DNA from: Candidatus Zipacnadia bacterium | Lineage (GTDB): Bacteria > Armatimonadota > Zipacnadia > Zipacnadales > Zipacnadaceae | Direction: 5' to 3' | DNA: 12,403 nt | Assembly: GCA_029821215.1 (NCBI GenBank) | Contig: JALGTV010000048.1 | Location: forward strand, 1 to 12,403 | In this document: in pieces, positions 1-6,873 of the stretch | Position numbering within the stretch: the stretch's first letter is position 1 | Layout of the letters: each line of letters opens with the position of its first letter | Made by a program: the position numbers and the translations under genes | Notes under the pieces: generated by a model | The model's database searches: none | Seen by the model: only the letters and a program-made list of their open reading frames with translations | What the model was told of the DNA's origin: nothing

Positions 1-87
1 AATTGAGTTCCGGACTGGCGGCCCAAACGGATCCGCACCTTCATGGATGTTCCACGGCCCAAACGTGAATTGGAATTTACCTGGCAT
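1..87 (-). CDS. Xylose-isomerase-like TIM-barrel protein, N-terminal fragment
   Basis: Only the first 29 codons lie in the window; the gene runs off the left edge. The ATG at 87 is preceded by a full Shine-Dalgarno AAGGAGG (97-103) with a 9-nt spacer, so the start is well supported. The peptide begins MPGKFQFTFGPWNIHEGADP and continues FGPPVRNSI. The block FTFG-W-----ADPFG resembles the start of class I xylose isomerases (FTFGLWTV...RDPFG) and related sugar-isomerase TIM barrels, so a sugar or sugar-phosphate isomerase is a reasonable family-level guess. The catalytic residues lie outside the window, so the substrate cannot be inferred. It lies 81 bp downstream of mnmA on the same strand. I see no convincing promoter in the gap, so it may be co-transcribed with mnmA. 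Confidence 0.55.
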   Translation of the reverse strand, partial: MPGKFQFTFGPWNIHEGADPFGPPVRNSI

Positions 88-168
88 TTTTGACAACCTC
101 CTTAGCTCTTACTGTCTCACTATTGGTAATTCTATAAGCTACACTAACATCCCTTTATGACTGATGGC

Positions 169-1230
169 TCAGCTGCCAATAATACCGCCGCCTAACAATA
201 AATCTTGGTGGTAAAAGACAGCCGCTTGGCCGGGAGAGACTGCCTGCTTGTGGGGGGCCAGAGACAATTCGCCACTTCCAGGACCAGTCACTGTGACAGT
301 CCCATCCACACACCGGGCGCGGTAGCGGAGTTGTACTTGGGCATCTACAGTCTCGCCAACCGACGGCGAAGCAATTGAAATCCAGTTAAGCTCTTTTAGT
401 TTACATTTCCGGCGCCACAATTCGCTCCTGCCGCCTACGATTATCGCGTTCTCTTCGGCGTCCTTGGCCACCACATACACAGGGGGGCCGCCGCTTATTC
501 CTAAGCCGTGTCGCTGACCTACCGTGTAGGCGGGTAGACCCTGGTGAGTGCCGACAATCTGGCCAGCGGTATCCTTAATCGGTCCCGGTTCAAAATCCAC
601 CCTGCCCTGCAGAAACTGGCGGTAGTCGCCTTCGGGGATGAAACAAATATCCTGGCTTTCGTGGTGGGCAGTCACTGGCAGATCCAGGTCGCTGGCAATC
701 TGGCGCACCTGCTGCTTGGTATATTCGCCCAGCGGCAGGATGGTACGAGCTAATTGCGGTTGGCTAAGATTGTAGAGCATATAGGATTGGTCCTTATCCG
801 AATCTTGTCCCCGGCGCAGCCCATAGCGTTGATTTTGCCGGTCAATTATCGCATAATGGCCAGTAGCCAGGTAGTCACATCCCGCTTGCTGGGCCTGGGG
901 CAGCAGAACACCCCACTTGATAAGCTGATTGCAGCGCAGGCAGGGATTGGGAGTGCGCCCGGCCTCATATTCAGCACAGAAGTATTCAATGACCTGGGCA
1001 GCGAATTGCGCCGCTGCGTCAACGGTATGATGAGGTATGCCCAGAACAGCACAGACCTCTTCAGCCTGCTGAGCTGCCCATTTGCCTGCTACTTCCGAGG
1101 CCTGGGCCGACCAATCATCTCCCAGCAGCCTGAGCGTAGCCCCCACCACTTCGTGGCCTTCTTCAGCCAGCAACGCGGCGGCCACGCTGGAGTCTACTCC
1201 CCCACTCATGGCTATCATTATCCGGCTCAT
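169..1230 (-). CDS. mnmA: tRNA-specific 2-thiouridylase MnmA
   Basis: The enzyme thiolates U34 of the tRNAs for Lys, Glu and Gln in the cytoplasm, using ATP to adenylate the base and a persulfide relay for sulfur. The 353-residue product has the PP-loop SGGVDSS at residues 9-15, the NPCLRCN motif with the expected catalytic Cys at 97, and the second Cys in SQDICFIP at 196. It also has the GQRHGLGISGG and beta-barrel C-terminal regions, so all active-site elements are present and the length is normal for the family. I chose ATG 1230 rather than the in-frame GTG at 1260. The homology begins at MSRIMIAMSGG, and an extended -10 element at 1262-1270 puts the expected transcription start near 1255, inside the longer reading. 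A GGGGA stretch lies just upstream of ATG 1230. Confidence 0.95.
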   Translation of the reverse strand: MSRIMIAMSGGVDSSVAAALLAEEGHEVVGATLRLLGDDWSAQASEVAGKWAAQQAEEVCAVLGIPHHTVDAAAQFAAQVIEYFCAEYEAGRTPNPCLRCNQLIKWGVLLPQAQQAGCDYLATGHYAIIDRQNQRYGLRRGQDSDKDQSYMLYNLSQPQLARTILPLGEYTKQQVRQIASDLDLPVTAHHESQDICFIPEGDYRQFLQGRVDFEPGPIKDTAGQIVGTHQGLPAYTVGQRHGLGISGGPPVYVVAKDAEENAIIVGGRSELWRRKCKLKELNWISIASPSVGETVDAQVQLRYRARCVDGTVTVTGPGSGELSLAPHKQAVSPGQAAVFYHQDLLLGGGIIGS

Positions 1231-1261
1231 AGTTGATCCCCAATCTGGTCTGACCGGCACA

Positions 1262-1270
1262 ATTATAGCA
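1262..1270 (-). promoter_or_regulatory. Extended -10 promoter of mnmA
   Basis: Read on the minus strand the sequence is TGCTATAAT, an exact TGn plus TATAAT extended -10. The expected start point is about 1254-1255, giving a leader of about 25 nt before ATG 1230. No good -35 hexamer is found at 16-18 bp; that position is taken by 10-bp phased repeats, consistent with an extended -10 promoter that depends little on -35 contacts or uses an activator. The activator is inference. Confidence 0.7.
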
Positions 1271-1281
1271 TAACTACCGAC

Positions 1282-1309
1282 CTTGACCCAGCTTGATCCA
1301 GCTTGACTG
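1282..1309. repeat. Three 10-bp phased direct repeats upstream of mnmA
   Basis: On the plus strand CTTGACCCAG (1282-1291), CTTGATCCAG (1292-1301) and CTTGACTG (1302-1309) follow each other with an exact 10-bp period. Relative to the predicted mnmA start point they cover roughly -27 to -55, on one face of the helix. This is where an activator could sit, but it could also be a simple tandem duplication. Confidence 0.6.
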
Positions 1310-1390
1310 TTTGCCTTCGCTTATGGAAGACTATTGCAAAATCTGTAGGAGGAGCATCCTTGCCCCGATTGTGTTGCCAAAGTCCCTCTT

Positions 1391-1420
1391 CCGCCTTCGC
1401 TGCTAAAGCAGCTTCGGCGG
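1391..1420. repeat. Imperfect hairpin flanking repeat copy 1
   Basis: CCGCC (1391-1395) pairs with GGCGG (1416-1420), and inside it GCTGC (1399-1403) pairs with GCAGC (1408-1412) around a TAAA loop. TTC/TTC mismatches separate the two stems. It lies 15 bp left of repeat copy 1 and resembles in style the hairpin module inserted into repeat copy 2 at 6909-6949, so it is probably part of the same repeat family. No coding potential is evident. Confidence 0.5.
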
Positions 1421-1435
1421 ACAAGTCCCCCCTCC

Positions 1436-1575
1436 CGCGTAGCGCAGGCCTTCGCCTGCCGTAGTAGGCTATGGCCTGCGAAGGCAGGTTCTCAACCTGC
1501 GCCAATCCCAGTGGGGTTGCGGTTCGGCAAGCTCACCGTCCTGAGCCTGCCGAAGGAGAGAACCCCGCCTACGCG
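1436..1575. repeat. Mosaic inverted-repeat element, copy 1
   Basis: This 140-bp non-coding element is bounded by CGCGTAG (1436-1442) and CTACGCG (1569-1575), exact inverted repeats of each other. The left part shares with copy 2 (6874-7041) the run CGCGTAGCGCAGGCCTTCGC and the following CTGCC. The middle shares GGCCTGCGAAGGC and GGTTCTCAACCTGCGC, and the right end shares CCCCGCCTACGCGATA. Inner palindromes such as GCAGGC-CTTC-GCCTGC would fold into hairpins. Copy 1 carries the nested hairpin at 1513-1566 that copy 2 lacks. It has no ORF of its own; the open frame read through it into pfkB is fortuitous. MITE-like behaviour is inference. Confidence 0.75.
1513..1566. repeat. Nested hairpin module inside repeat copy 1
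   Basis: TTCGGCAAGCTCA (1523-1535) and TGAGCCTGCCGAA (1542-1554) form a 13-bp stem with one G-T wobble and a CCGTCC loop. An outer pair GGGGTT (1513-1518) and AACCCC (1561-1566) could close it further. The core resembles a short inverted repeat that is dispersed in many environmental bacterial genomes and tends to be mistranslated as VRQAHRPEPAEG; that exact peptide appears here in the frame leading into the sugar kinase. Confidence 0.65.
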
Positions 1576-1677
1576 ATAAACAACATTCAGGGGGCATCCT
1601 CTATTGAGGCAGGTGCATGGGAACAGATAAGCGAAATATTCATTGTCAGCCATATTGGACAGGGAGTGAGCATTAAC

Positions 1678-2610
1678 GTGAGTGAAGACCACCGCCAGTT
1701 TGATGTCATCGGCCTGGGAGGCTGTGCCTGGGATATACTGGGTATCGTTGACAGGTATCCAGAAATCGATGAGAAAGTGCCATTGATAGACTTCCAGCAG
1801 CAGGGCGGCGGGCAGGCGGGAACGGCCATGGCCACCGTCGCTCGGTTAGGGGGTAAAGCGGCCATAGTGGGCAATACTGGCGATGACGAGTTCGGCGAGG
1901 CAATCAGACAAAGCTTTGTGGACGAGGGCGTTGACGTTTCCCACTTGCATACCGCAGTAGGAGCCACTTCGCACATAGCCCTTTGTATCGCCGTCGCCGA
2001 AGCGGGCCAGCGCAGCATATTGTATAGAGAAGGCACCAAGGGAAAACTGGAGCCGGAACAGTTAGACCGCAACTTCATAACTAATTGCCGGTGCTTTCTA
2101 ACTGATACCCATCACTTCCACGCGGGGTTAGCGGCGGCGCGGTGGGCCCGGGAGGCGGGCATCCCCGTGGTGATAGATCTGGAGCGGTTCAGGGAGACTA
2201 ACGAGGAATTACTGGCGGTGGCCGACTACCCGATATTGCCGACTGAATACGCGTTGGAATTCACGGGCGAAACAGATCTGGAGGCGGCCGCCAATAAACT
2301 ACTGACTTATGAACCAACGGTTTTAGTTATTACCCGGGGGGCCGAGGGCGCTATAGCCTACACTAAAGAGAGAGTGATTGAGCAGCCAGCCTTTCAGATT
2401 GAACCCGTAGTGGACACCACTGGTGCCGGTGATGTCTTTCACGGGGCCTTTGCTTATGGTCTGGCACTGGGCTATGGCCTGAAGCGGAATCTGGCTTTTG
2501 CCAGTGCCGTGGCCGCCCTCAATTGCCGGGCGTTAGGCGGGCGCGCCGGCTTGCCTACTATGGAGGAAGTCAACCACTTGTTGGCGACAGCATCCGAAAG
2601 GACACAATAA
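1678..2610 (+). CDS. PfkB-family (ribokinase-like) carbohydrate kinase
   Basis: The product, 310 residues from GTG 1678, is a soluble kinase expected to phosphorylate a sugar, sugar derivative or nucleoside with ATP. The N-terminal signature is FDVIGLGGCAWDILG, followed by a GGGQAGTAMATVARLGG substrate-side motif. The C-terminal signature DTTGAGDVFHGAFAYGL starts at residue 246 and places the catalytic base at Asp252. The length is typical of the family. GTG 1678 is preferred: AGGGAG (1661-1666) lies 11 nt upstream and homology begins a few residues later. GTG 1666 is an alternative, and the longer open frame from 1471 only translates repeat DNA. The substrate cannot be read from sequence; the family includes ribokinase, fructokinase, adenosine kinase and sulfofructose kinase. 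A separate promoter follows, so it is probably monocistronic. Confidence 0.88.
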   Translation: MSEDHRQFDVIGLGGCAWDILGIVDRYPEIDEKVPLIDFQQQGGGQAGTAMATVARLGGKAAIVGNTGDDEFGEAIRQSFVDEGVDVSHLHTAVGATSHIALCIAVAEAGQRSILYREGTKGKLEPEQLDRNFITNCRCFLTDTHHFHAGLAAARWAREAGIPVVIDLERFRETNEELLAVADYPILPTEYALEFTGETDLEAAANKLLTYEPTVLVITRGAEGAIAYTKERVIEQPAFQIEPVVDTTGAGDVFHGAFAYGLALGYGLKRNLAFASAVAALNCRALGGRAGLPTMEEVNHLLATASERTQ

Positions 2611-2691
2611 GGTAGCTTCTATCTGCCCTTATCATTGCCTTATACTACCATTTTCTGCCGTTTCCCCTAACTCCCACCTCCCGGTGTGGCC

Positions 2692-2720
2692 TTGCCCATT
2701 ATCGTTCCAGGACTTATAAT
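2692..2720 (+). promoter_or_regulatory. Sigma-70-type promoter for the amidase-rph-rdgB-GT9 cluster
   Basis: TTGCCC (2692-2697) is separated by exactly 17 bp from a consensus TATAAT (2715-2720). The predicted start is near 2727, about 19 nt before the amidase ATG. It lies in the 135-bp gap after the sugar kinase, and the following four genes are so tightly spaced that this is probably their common promoter. The rest of the gap (2611-2691) shows no clear terminator. Confidence 0.75.
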
Positions 2721-2745
2721 CTACTAATGAAGGCATGCTGCCGCC

Positions 2746-4437
2746 ATGGGAACGATGCACTATAAGTCGCACCAGCCTATAAGCTACCCCATTATTGTCC
2801 TTTTAGGGGCTGCCCTCGTCAGTCCGTTAGTTAGCTATGCCGACGGGGATGGCCTGGCTACAGTGGTGATTGTCGGCCATCTAATCTCGGGGCCGCCAGT
2901 TCCCTACCGGAAAGATAACGTCATCTACGGGCCGGTGACCGAATGTGCTGAGGCCCTTGGCCTTAAGGCCCACTGGAATCCTGACAAGGATAGGCTGCAG
3001 TTAGTAAGGGCTGACGGCACTACGGTAACGGTGGACAGCGGAAATAGGTTCTTCTGGCGAGGTGGCAAAAAGGTAGCTCTGCGTGGAGTGGCGCGAGCTG
3101 TCAACAATGTACTGGTCGCCCCGCTATCTCCCATTTTGGAGGCCCTGGGGACTGAGGTACATTCAGACTTTTCCCACAACACGCTTAAAGCCAATCTGCT
3201 GATATCAGAGCCTACAGTCAGCGCAGATGAGTCAGGCCTGGCGGTGCAGATTGCCGCCAGCGGACAGGTCTCGGGGCAGGTCAAATATCTGGATGACCCG
3301 CCTCGGGCTTATATTGACCTGGCCGGAGCCCAGTGTCAGCCAGCGCTGGGCCGCAGGTATCTGGGCCGGAACGGGCTATGGCGGCTGCGCTGGGCTCAAT
3401 TCTCCGCTGAGCCGGCCGTGGTGCGGTTTGTCCTGGATTTGCAGGAGCACCAGGAAGTCAGGTGGCAACCGCATCCTGATGGGTACGGCGGGAGTTTGAT
3501 AGTGGGTGAATGCGATGGAGACGAACCGATAATTGAGCCATGCTGGCCTCGGCTGACCGCGGTCCGCACTTGTCAGGACGGCGAGGATGCCACCAGTGTT
3601 GAACTGGAGTTTTCCCGGCCGGTGGAGTGGAGTTACGACGTATTAGTGCCGCCGAACGTAATCCAATTTGACATCAGAGATGCCCCGCTTCCCGATGGCA
3701 AGCTGCGCAAAGCAATTCGGAGTGATTTCGTTCGCGGCCTGGAGGCGATTCCGAATCAGGATGGCATACAATTAACCGTCTACTTGAAAGAGCTTATCGG
3801 CTTCCAGGTGGATAACTCTCTGGATCCTATGTGCATACGCCTGGGCTTCCGACGGCAGCAGCTCGGCGACCAGATGATAGTAATTGACCCCGGCCATGGT
3901 GGGGACGAGTTAGGCGCCTGCGGTCGGATATTGGTGGAGAAAGATGTCAATCTGGATGTAGCTATGCGCGTGGCGAGTGAACTGTTAAGACGGGGCGTCT
4001 CAGTGGCATTGACCCGGGATTCAGACACACACATAGACCTTTTTGCCCGACCTCGGGTGGCCGAGGCATTAGGGGCACAGGTATTCGTCAGTATCCACTG
4101 TAATGCTATGCCCAGGCCGGATACCAACTGGGGCACGGAAACCTATTATTATACGCCCCAGAGCAAGATACTGGCGATAATAATGCACCAGCATTTGCTG
4201 AAGGCTTTGGGGCGGAAGGACAATGGGGTCCGTCAGGCCAGATTTGTAGTTGTTCGGGAAACGCAGACGCCGGCGGTACTGTTAGAGCTGATGTATCTTA
4301 ACCACACCGAGGAAGAGCAGTTATTGGCTAAACCACAGGTGCGTCAGGCGGCAGCGGAAGCCGTAGTGGCGGGTCTACAACAGTACTTTGAGGGTGAAAG
4401 AGCCCCAGCGTCCCTATCCATAAGCAAAGGAGAATAA
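2746..4437 (+). CDS. N-acetylmuramoyl-L-alanine amidase with stalk and AMIN domains
   Basis: This 563-residue secreted zinc amidase cleaves the bond between N-acetylmuramic acid and L-alanine in peptidoglycan. Residues about 13-32 form a hydrophobic signal segment ending near SYADG. Residues about 45-155 resemble the copper-amine-oxidase-like stalk domain, and about 165-255 and 270-365 look like two AMIN-type beta domains that would target the enzyme to the wall. The Amidase_3 domain runs from about 377 to 553. Its zinc ligands are visible as His384 (DPGHGG), Glu398 (EKDVNL) and His451 (SIHCNA), with catalytic Glu514 (LLELMYLNH). ATG 2746 follows a consensus promoter; the ribosome site is weak (AAGG about 12 nt upstream), and ATG 2755 is an alternative. 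The stop codon lies 2 nt before the rph start. Division or wall-turnover function is inferred from the family. Confidence 0.92.
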   Translation: MGTMHYKSHQPISYPIIVLLGAALVSPLVSYADGDGLATVVIVGHLISGPPVPYRKDNVIYGPVTECAEALGLKAHWNPDKDRLQLVRADGTTVTVDSGNRFFWRGGKKVALRGVARAVNNVLVAPLSPILEALGTEVHSDFSHNTLKANLLISEPTVSADESGLAVQIAASGQVSGQVKYLDDPPRAYIDLAGAQCQPALGRRYLGRNGLWRLRWAQFSAEPAVVRFVLDLQEHQEVRWQPHPDGYGGSLIVGECDGDEPIIEPCWPRLTAVRTCQDGEDATSVELEFSRPVEWSYDVLVPPNVIQFDIRDAPLPDGKLRKAIRSDFVRGLEAIPNQDGIQLTVYLKELIGFQVDNSLDPMCIRLGFRRQQLGDQMIVIDPGHGGDELGACGRILVEKDVNLDVAMRVASELLRRGVSVALTRDSDTHIDLFARPRVAEALGAQVFVSIHCNAMPRPDTNWGTETYYYTPQSKILAIIMHQHLLKALGRKDNGVRQARFVVVRETQTPAVLLELMYLNHTEEEQLLAKPQVRQAAAEAVVAGLQQYFEGERAPASLSISKGE

Positions 4438-4439
4438 AA

Positions 4440-5168
4440 TTGCTGCGTAAAGATGAGCGGACTAATGATGATCTGCGTCCGGTGACTATGACCCGCGGGA
4501 TAAACAAATATGCTGAAGGCTCCTGCCTAATAGAGGTCGGCGACACGCGAGTGCACTGTACGGCCAGCGTGGAGGAGCAGGTGCCCAGGTGGCTGCGCAA
4601 TTCCGATCAGGGCTGGGTGACCGCGGACTATGGCATGCTGCCGCGGGCGACAGCCGAGCGGACCGTGCGCGAGGCCACCCGCCCCCAGCGACGGGGCCGG
4701 ACCATGGAGATTGAGCGGCTAATTGGTCGGTCGCTGCGGGCCGTGGTGGATTTACATGCTCTGGGTGAGCGGACCATCCAGATTGACTGCGATGTCCTTC
4801 AGGCTGATGGCGGAACCCGCACGGCGGCCGTTACTGGCGCTTATGTAGCCCTGGCCGAGGCCAGCCAGTACCTGCGGAAGAACAAGCTCATTCGCCGCTG
4901 GCCGTTGCGCGACCAGGTGGCAGCCGTCTCGGTGGGACTGGTCGGTGGTGAGATGCTGCTGGATTTATGCTATGAGGAAGATTCCCAAGCCAGTGTAGAT
5001 ATGAATATAGTGATGACCGCCGCCGGGCGGATAGTGGAAGTGCAGGCCACCGCTGAAGGAGCGCCATTTGCCGTTACCCAGTTGGGCAAGCTCATTGCCA
5101 TGGCTCAGAAAGGTATCAAGGAATTGCTATCCTGTCAGCAACAGACGCTGGGGGACATCAGTGGCTAA
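4440..5168 (+). CDS. rph: Ribonuclease PH
   Basis: This phosphorolytic 3'-5' exoribonuclease trims tRNA 3' ends, releasing nucleoside diphosphates; the family forms hexameric rings. The 242-residue length is standard. Family blocks are the start RKDERTNDDLRPV, the phosphate-binding region RPQRRGRTMEIERLIGRSLR (residues 81-100), CDVLQADGGTRTAAVTGAY, and DLCYEEDSQASVDMN, which carries the acidic residues Asp181 and Asp187. Translation starts at TTG 4440: the conserved N-terminus begins there, and AGGAG (4428-4432), inside the end of the amidase gene, lies 7 nt upstream. Translation is therefore probably coupled to the amidase. The end overlaps the rdgB start by 8 bp. Confidence 0.96.
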   Translation: MLRKDERTNDDLRPVTMTRGINKYAEGSCLIEVGDTRVHCTASVEEQVPRWLRNSDQGWVTADYGMLPRATAERTVREATRPQRRGRTMEIERLIGRSLRAVVDLHALGERTIQIDCDVLQADGGTRTAAVTGAYVALAEASQYLRKNKLIRRWPLRDQVAAVSVGLVGGEMLLDLCYEEDSQASVDMNIVMTAAGRIVEVQATAEGAPFAVTQLGKLIAMAQKGIKELLSCQQQTLGDISG

Positions 5169-5796
5169 CACGATAGTTGTCGCTTCAAAGAATGCGGGAA
5201 AGATAAGAGAAATCCGGCAACTGCTGGCGGATTTCCCCCTCCAGGTGCTATCACTGGATGATCTCTCCGACCCACCCGAGCTTACCGAGCCATATCCTTC
5301 TTTTGCTCAAAACGCTGCCGAGAAAGCGGTAACTACCGCCCGGGCCACTGGATATGTAGCCCTGGCCGATGATAGCGGCCTGGTGGTCCCCGCCCTGGAT
5401 GGGGCACCGGGCACCCGCTCCAGCCGGGTGGCCGCCACTGATGGGGAGCGAATTAAATGGCTGCTGGACGCCATGGACCAGGTACCCGCTGATAAGCGCA
5501 ATGCCTACTTTGTATGTATAATGGTTCTGGCTGACATCACCGGCCAGATATTGGGCACCTGGCGAGGTCGGGTGGACGGCACTATCACTACCCAGCCCCA
5601 AGGGGAAGCGGGCTTCGGCTATGACCCGGTATTCTTATATCCGCCTGACAGCCAAACATTTGCCGAGATGACCCCCGAGCGCAAAAACCAAGTCAGTCAC
5701 CGCGGCCAGGCCCTGAAGGCGTTTGTCCAAGACTTGCCCGATATTCTAAGTAGCATCACCACTAACATTAACTCAGCTCCACCAGCAGGAGAATGA
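5161..5796 (+). CDS. rdgB: XTP/dITP diphosphatase (RdgB/HAM1 family)
   Basis: The enzyme hydrolyses non-canonical purine triphosphates (XTP, dITP, ITP) to monophosphates, keeping deaminated bases out of DNA and RNA. The 211-residue product shows the N-terminal motif VVASKNAGKIREI, the ADDSGL metal/catalytic motif (residues 69-74), GFGYDPVF (151-158) and SHRGQAL (179-185). GTG 5161 is taken as the start because the family N-terminus begins exactly there and GGGGGA (5150-5155) lies 5 nt upstream; the open frame to 5068 is only rph read in another frame. It overlaps rph by 8 bp and its TGA overlaps the ATG of the next gene. Pairing with rph is common in bacteria. Confidence 0.95.
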   Translation: MANTIVVASKNAGKIREIRQLLADFPLQVLSLDDLSDPPELTEPYPSFAQNAAEKAVTTARATGYVALADDSGLVVPALDGAPGTRSSRVAATDGERIKWLLDAMDQVPADKRNAYFVCIMVLADITGQILGTWRGRVDGTITTQPQGEAGFGYDPVFLYPPDSQTFAEMTPERKNQVSHRGQALKAFVQDLPDILSSITTNINSAPPAGE

Positions 5797-6845
5797 TGGG
5801 AGCATCAGTAGCGGACAACTCCGAAATCAACCGCCTGTTAATCGTCCGACGCAGCTCTCTGGGTGATATTGTCCATACCATGCCAATGCTGGTCGCCCTG
5901 CGGCGGGGCTTGCCGAAAGCTCATATAGCGTGGCTGGTTGATAAGCGCTTTGCCGAGGTAGTTGCTGGTCACCCGGCTCTGGATGAAGTAATCACCATTC
6001 GCCGGCATAGCTGGCGCCATCCGGTAGCTGCGGCAGGGGAGTTGCGCCGGGTAACGCGGTACCTGCAACAAAGCAATTTTGATGTAGCTGTGGATCCGCA
6101 GGGCCTGCTGAAAAGTGCTCTGTTGTGCTACCTGTCCGGAGCAGCCCGCCGGATTGGCTTCTCCTATGAGCGGCGCGAGTTTAGCCAACTATTCATCAAC
6201 GAGCATATCCCGGGCATACCCGACATCCACGCGGTACCGCGCGCTCTACTGATAGCCGAATACCTGGGTTGTCCGACCGAGCCAGTAGAATTTCAGTTTC
6301 CCTTCCACGAATCCCAGGAGGCCTGGGCGGACAATTTTCTGACCAACAAGCAGGTCAATATAGACCAACCATTGATAGGGTTGAATATTGGAGCGTCAGC
6401 AGCGGAGAAGGTGTGGCCGGTAGAGCATTTTGCCCAATTGGCTGATATGCTGCAAAGCGACAGTCAGGCCCAGTTGATACTGTTGGGGAGTGCATTAGAG
6501 ATGTCCCGCACCGCCACCATTCAACAGTTGACACAAGCGCATATAATCAGCGCGGTTGGCCAGACCAGCATCGCGCAATTAGCGGCATTGCTGCGGCGCT
6601 GTACTGCGATAGTTTCTGCGGATACCGGCCCGCTGCATATCGCTGTGGCAGTGGGAACACCGGTGGTGGGATTGTATGGTGCCTCAGATGTGCGCAAAAC
6701 TGGTCCCTGGGGCGAAGGCCACGTGGTTGTGTCGGCTAATCTGCCCTGTAGCCCGTGTCAGCGCCAGCCTACCTGCAAAGGCTTTCCCTGCATGCAGCAA
6801 ATAAGCCCCCAGATGGTCGCCGAGGCTGTCCTGGACCTGCTATGA
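5793..6845 (+). CDS. Glycosyltransferase family 9, heptosyltransferase I (WaaC)-like
   Basis: The 350-residue GT-B enzyme belongs to the ADP-heptose:LPS heptosyltransferase family, which adds heptose to the lipopolysaccharide inner core on the cytoplasmic face. Visible blocks are IVRRSSLGDIVHTMPMLVAL with the expected catalytic Asp25, VDPQGLLKSAL, EKVWPVEHF, and the nucleotide-sugar site SADTGPLHIAVAVGTP with GLYGAS. Near the C-terminus are four cysteines (319, 322, 328, 333) spaced CxxC-x5-C-x4-C, seen in a subset of GT9 proteins. ATG 5793 overlaps the rdgB stop; ATG 5796 is equally possible and sits better behind AGGAG (5787-5791). No other LPS core gene is in the window, so the real donor or acceptor may differ. 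It is the last gene of the packed cluster; repeat copy 2 follows. Confidence 0.88.
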   Translation: MMGASVADNSEINRLLIVRRSSLGDIVHTMPMLVALRRGLPKAHIAWLVDKRFAEVVAGHPALDEVITIRRHSWRHPVAAAGELRRVTRYLQQSNFDVAVDPQGLLKSALLCYLSGAARRIGFSYERREFSQLFINEHIPGIPDIHAVPRALLIAEYLGCPTEPVEFQFPFHESQEAWADNFLTNKQVNIDQPLIGLNIGASAAEKVWPVEHFAQLADMLQSDSQAQLILLGSALEMSRTATIQQLTQAHIISAVGQTSIAQLAALLRRCTAIVSADTGPLHIAVAVGTPVVGLYGASDVRKTGPWGEGHVVVSANLPCSPCQRQPTCKGFPCMQQISPQMVAEAVLDLL

Positions 6846-6873
6846 CAGAAAAGGTCCGGGAACTTTATGAAAA

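Noticed and set aside
1231..1260. Upstream GTG start for mnmA
   Set aside because: The segment overlaps the region just after the -10 element, so the codon would lie before or at the transcription start, and the residues are not family-like.
1436..1575. CRISPR array
   Set aside because: Repeats are palindromic, non-tandem and without regular spacers.
1471..1677. N-terminal extension of the sugar kinase from an ATG at 1471
   Set aside because: It translates repeat DNA (including the VRQAHRPEPAEG palindrome), lacks family homology and has no ribosome site; GTG 1678 fits better.
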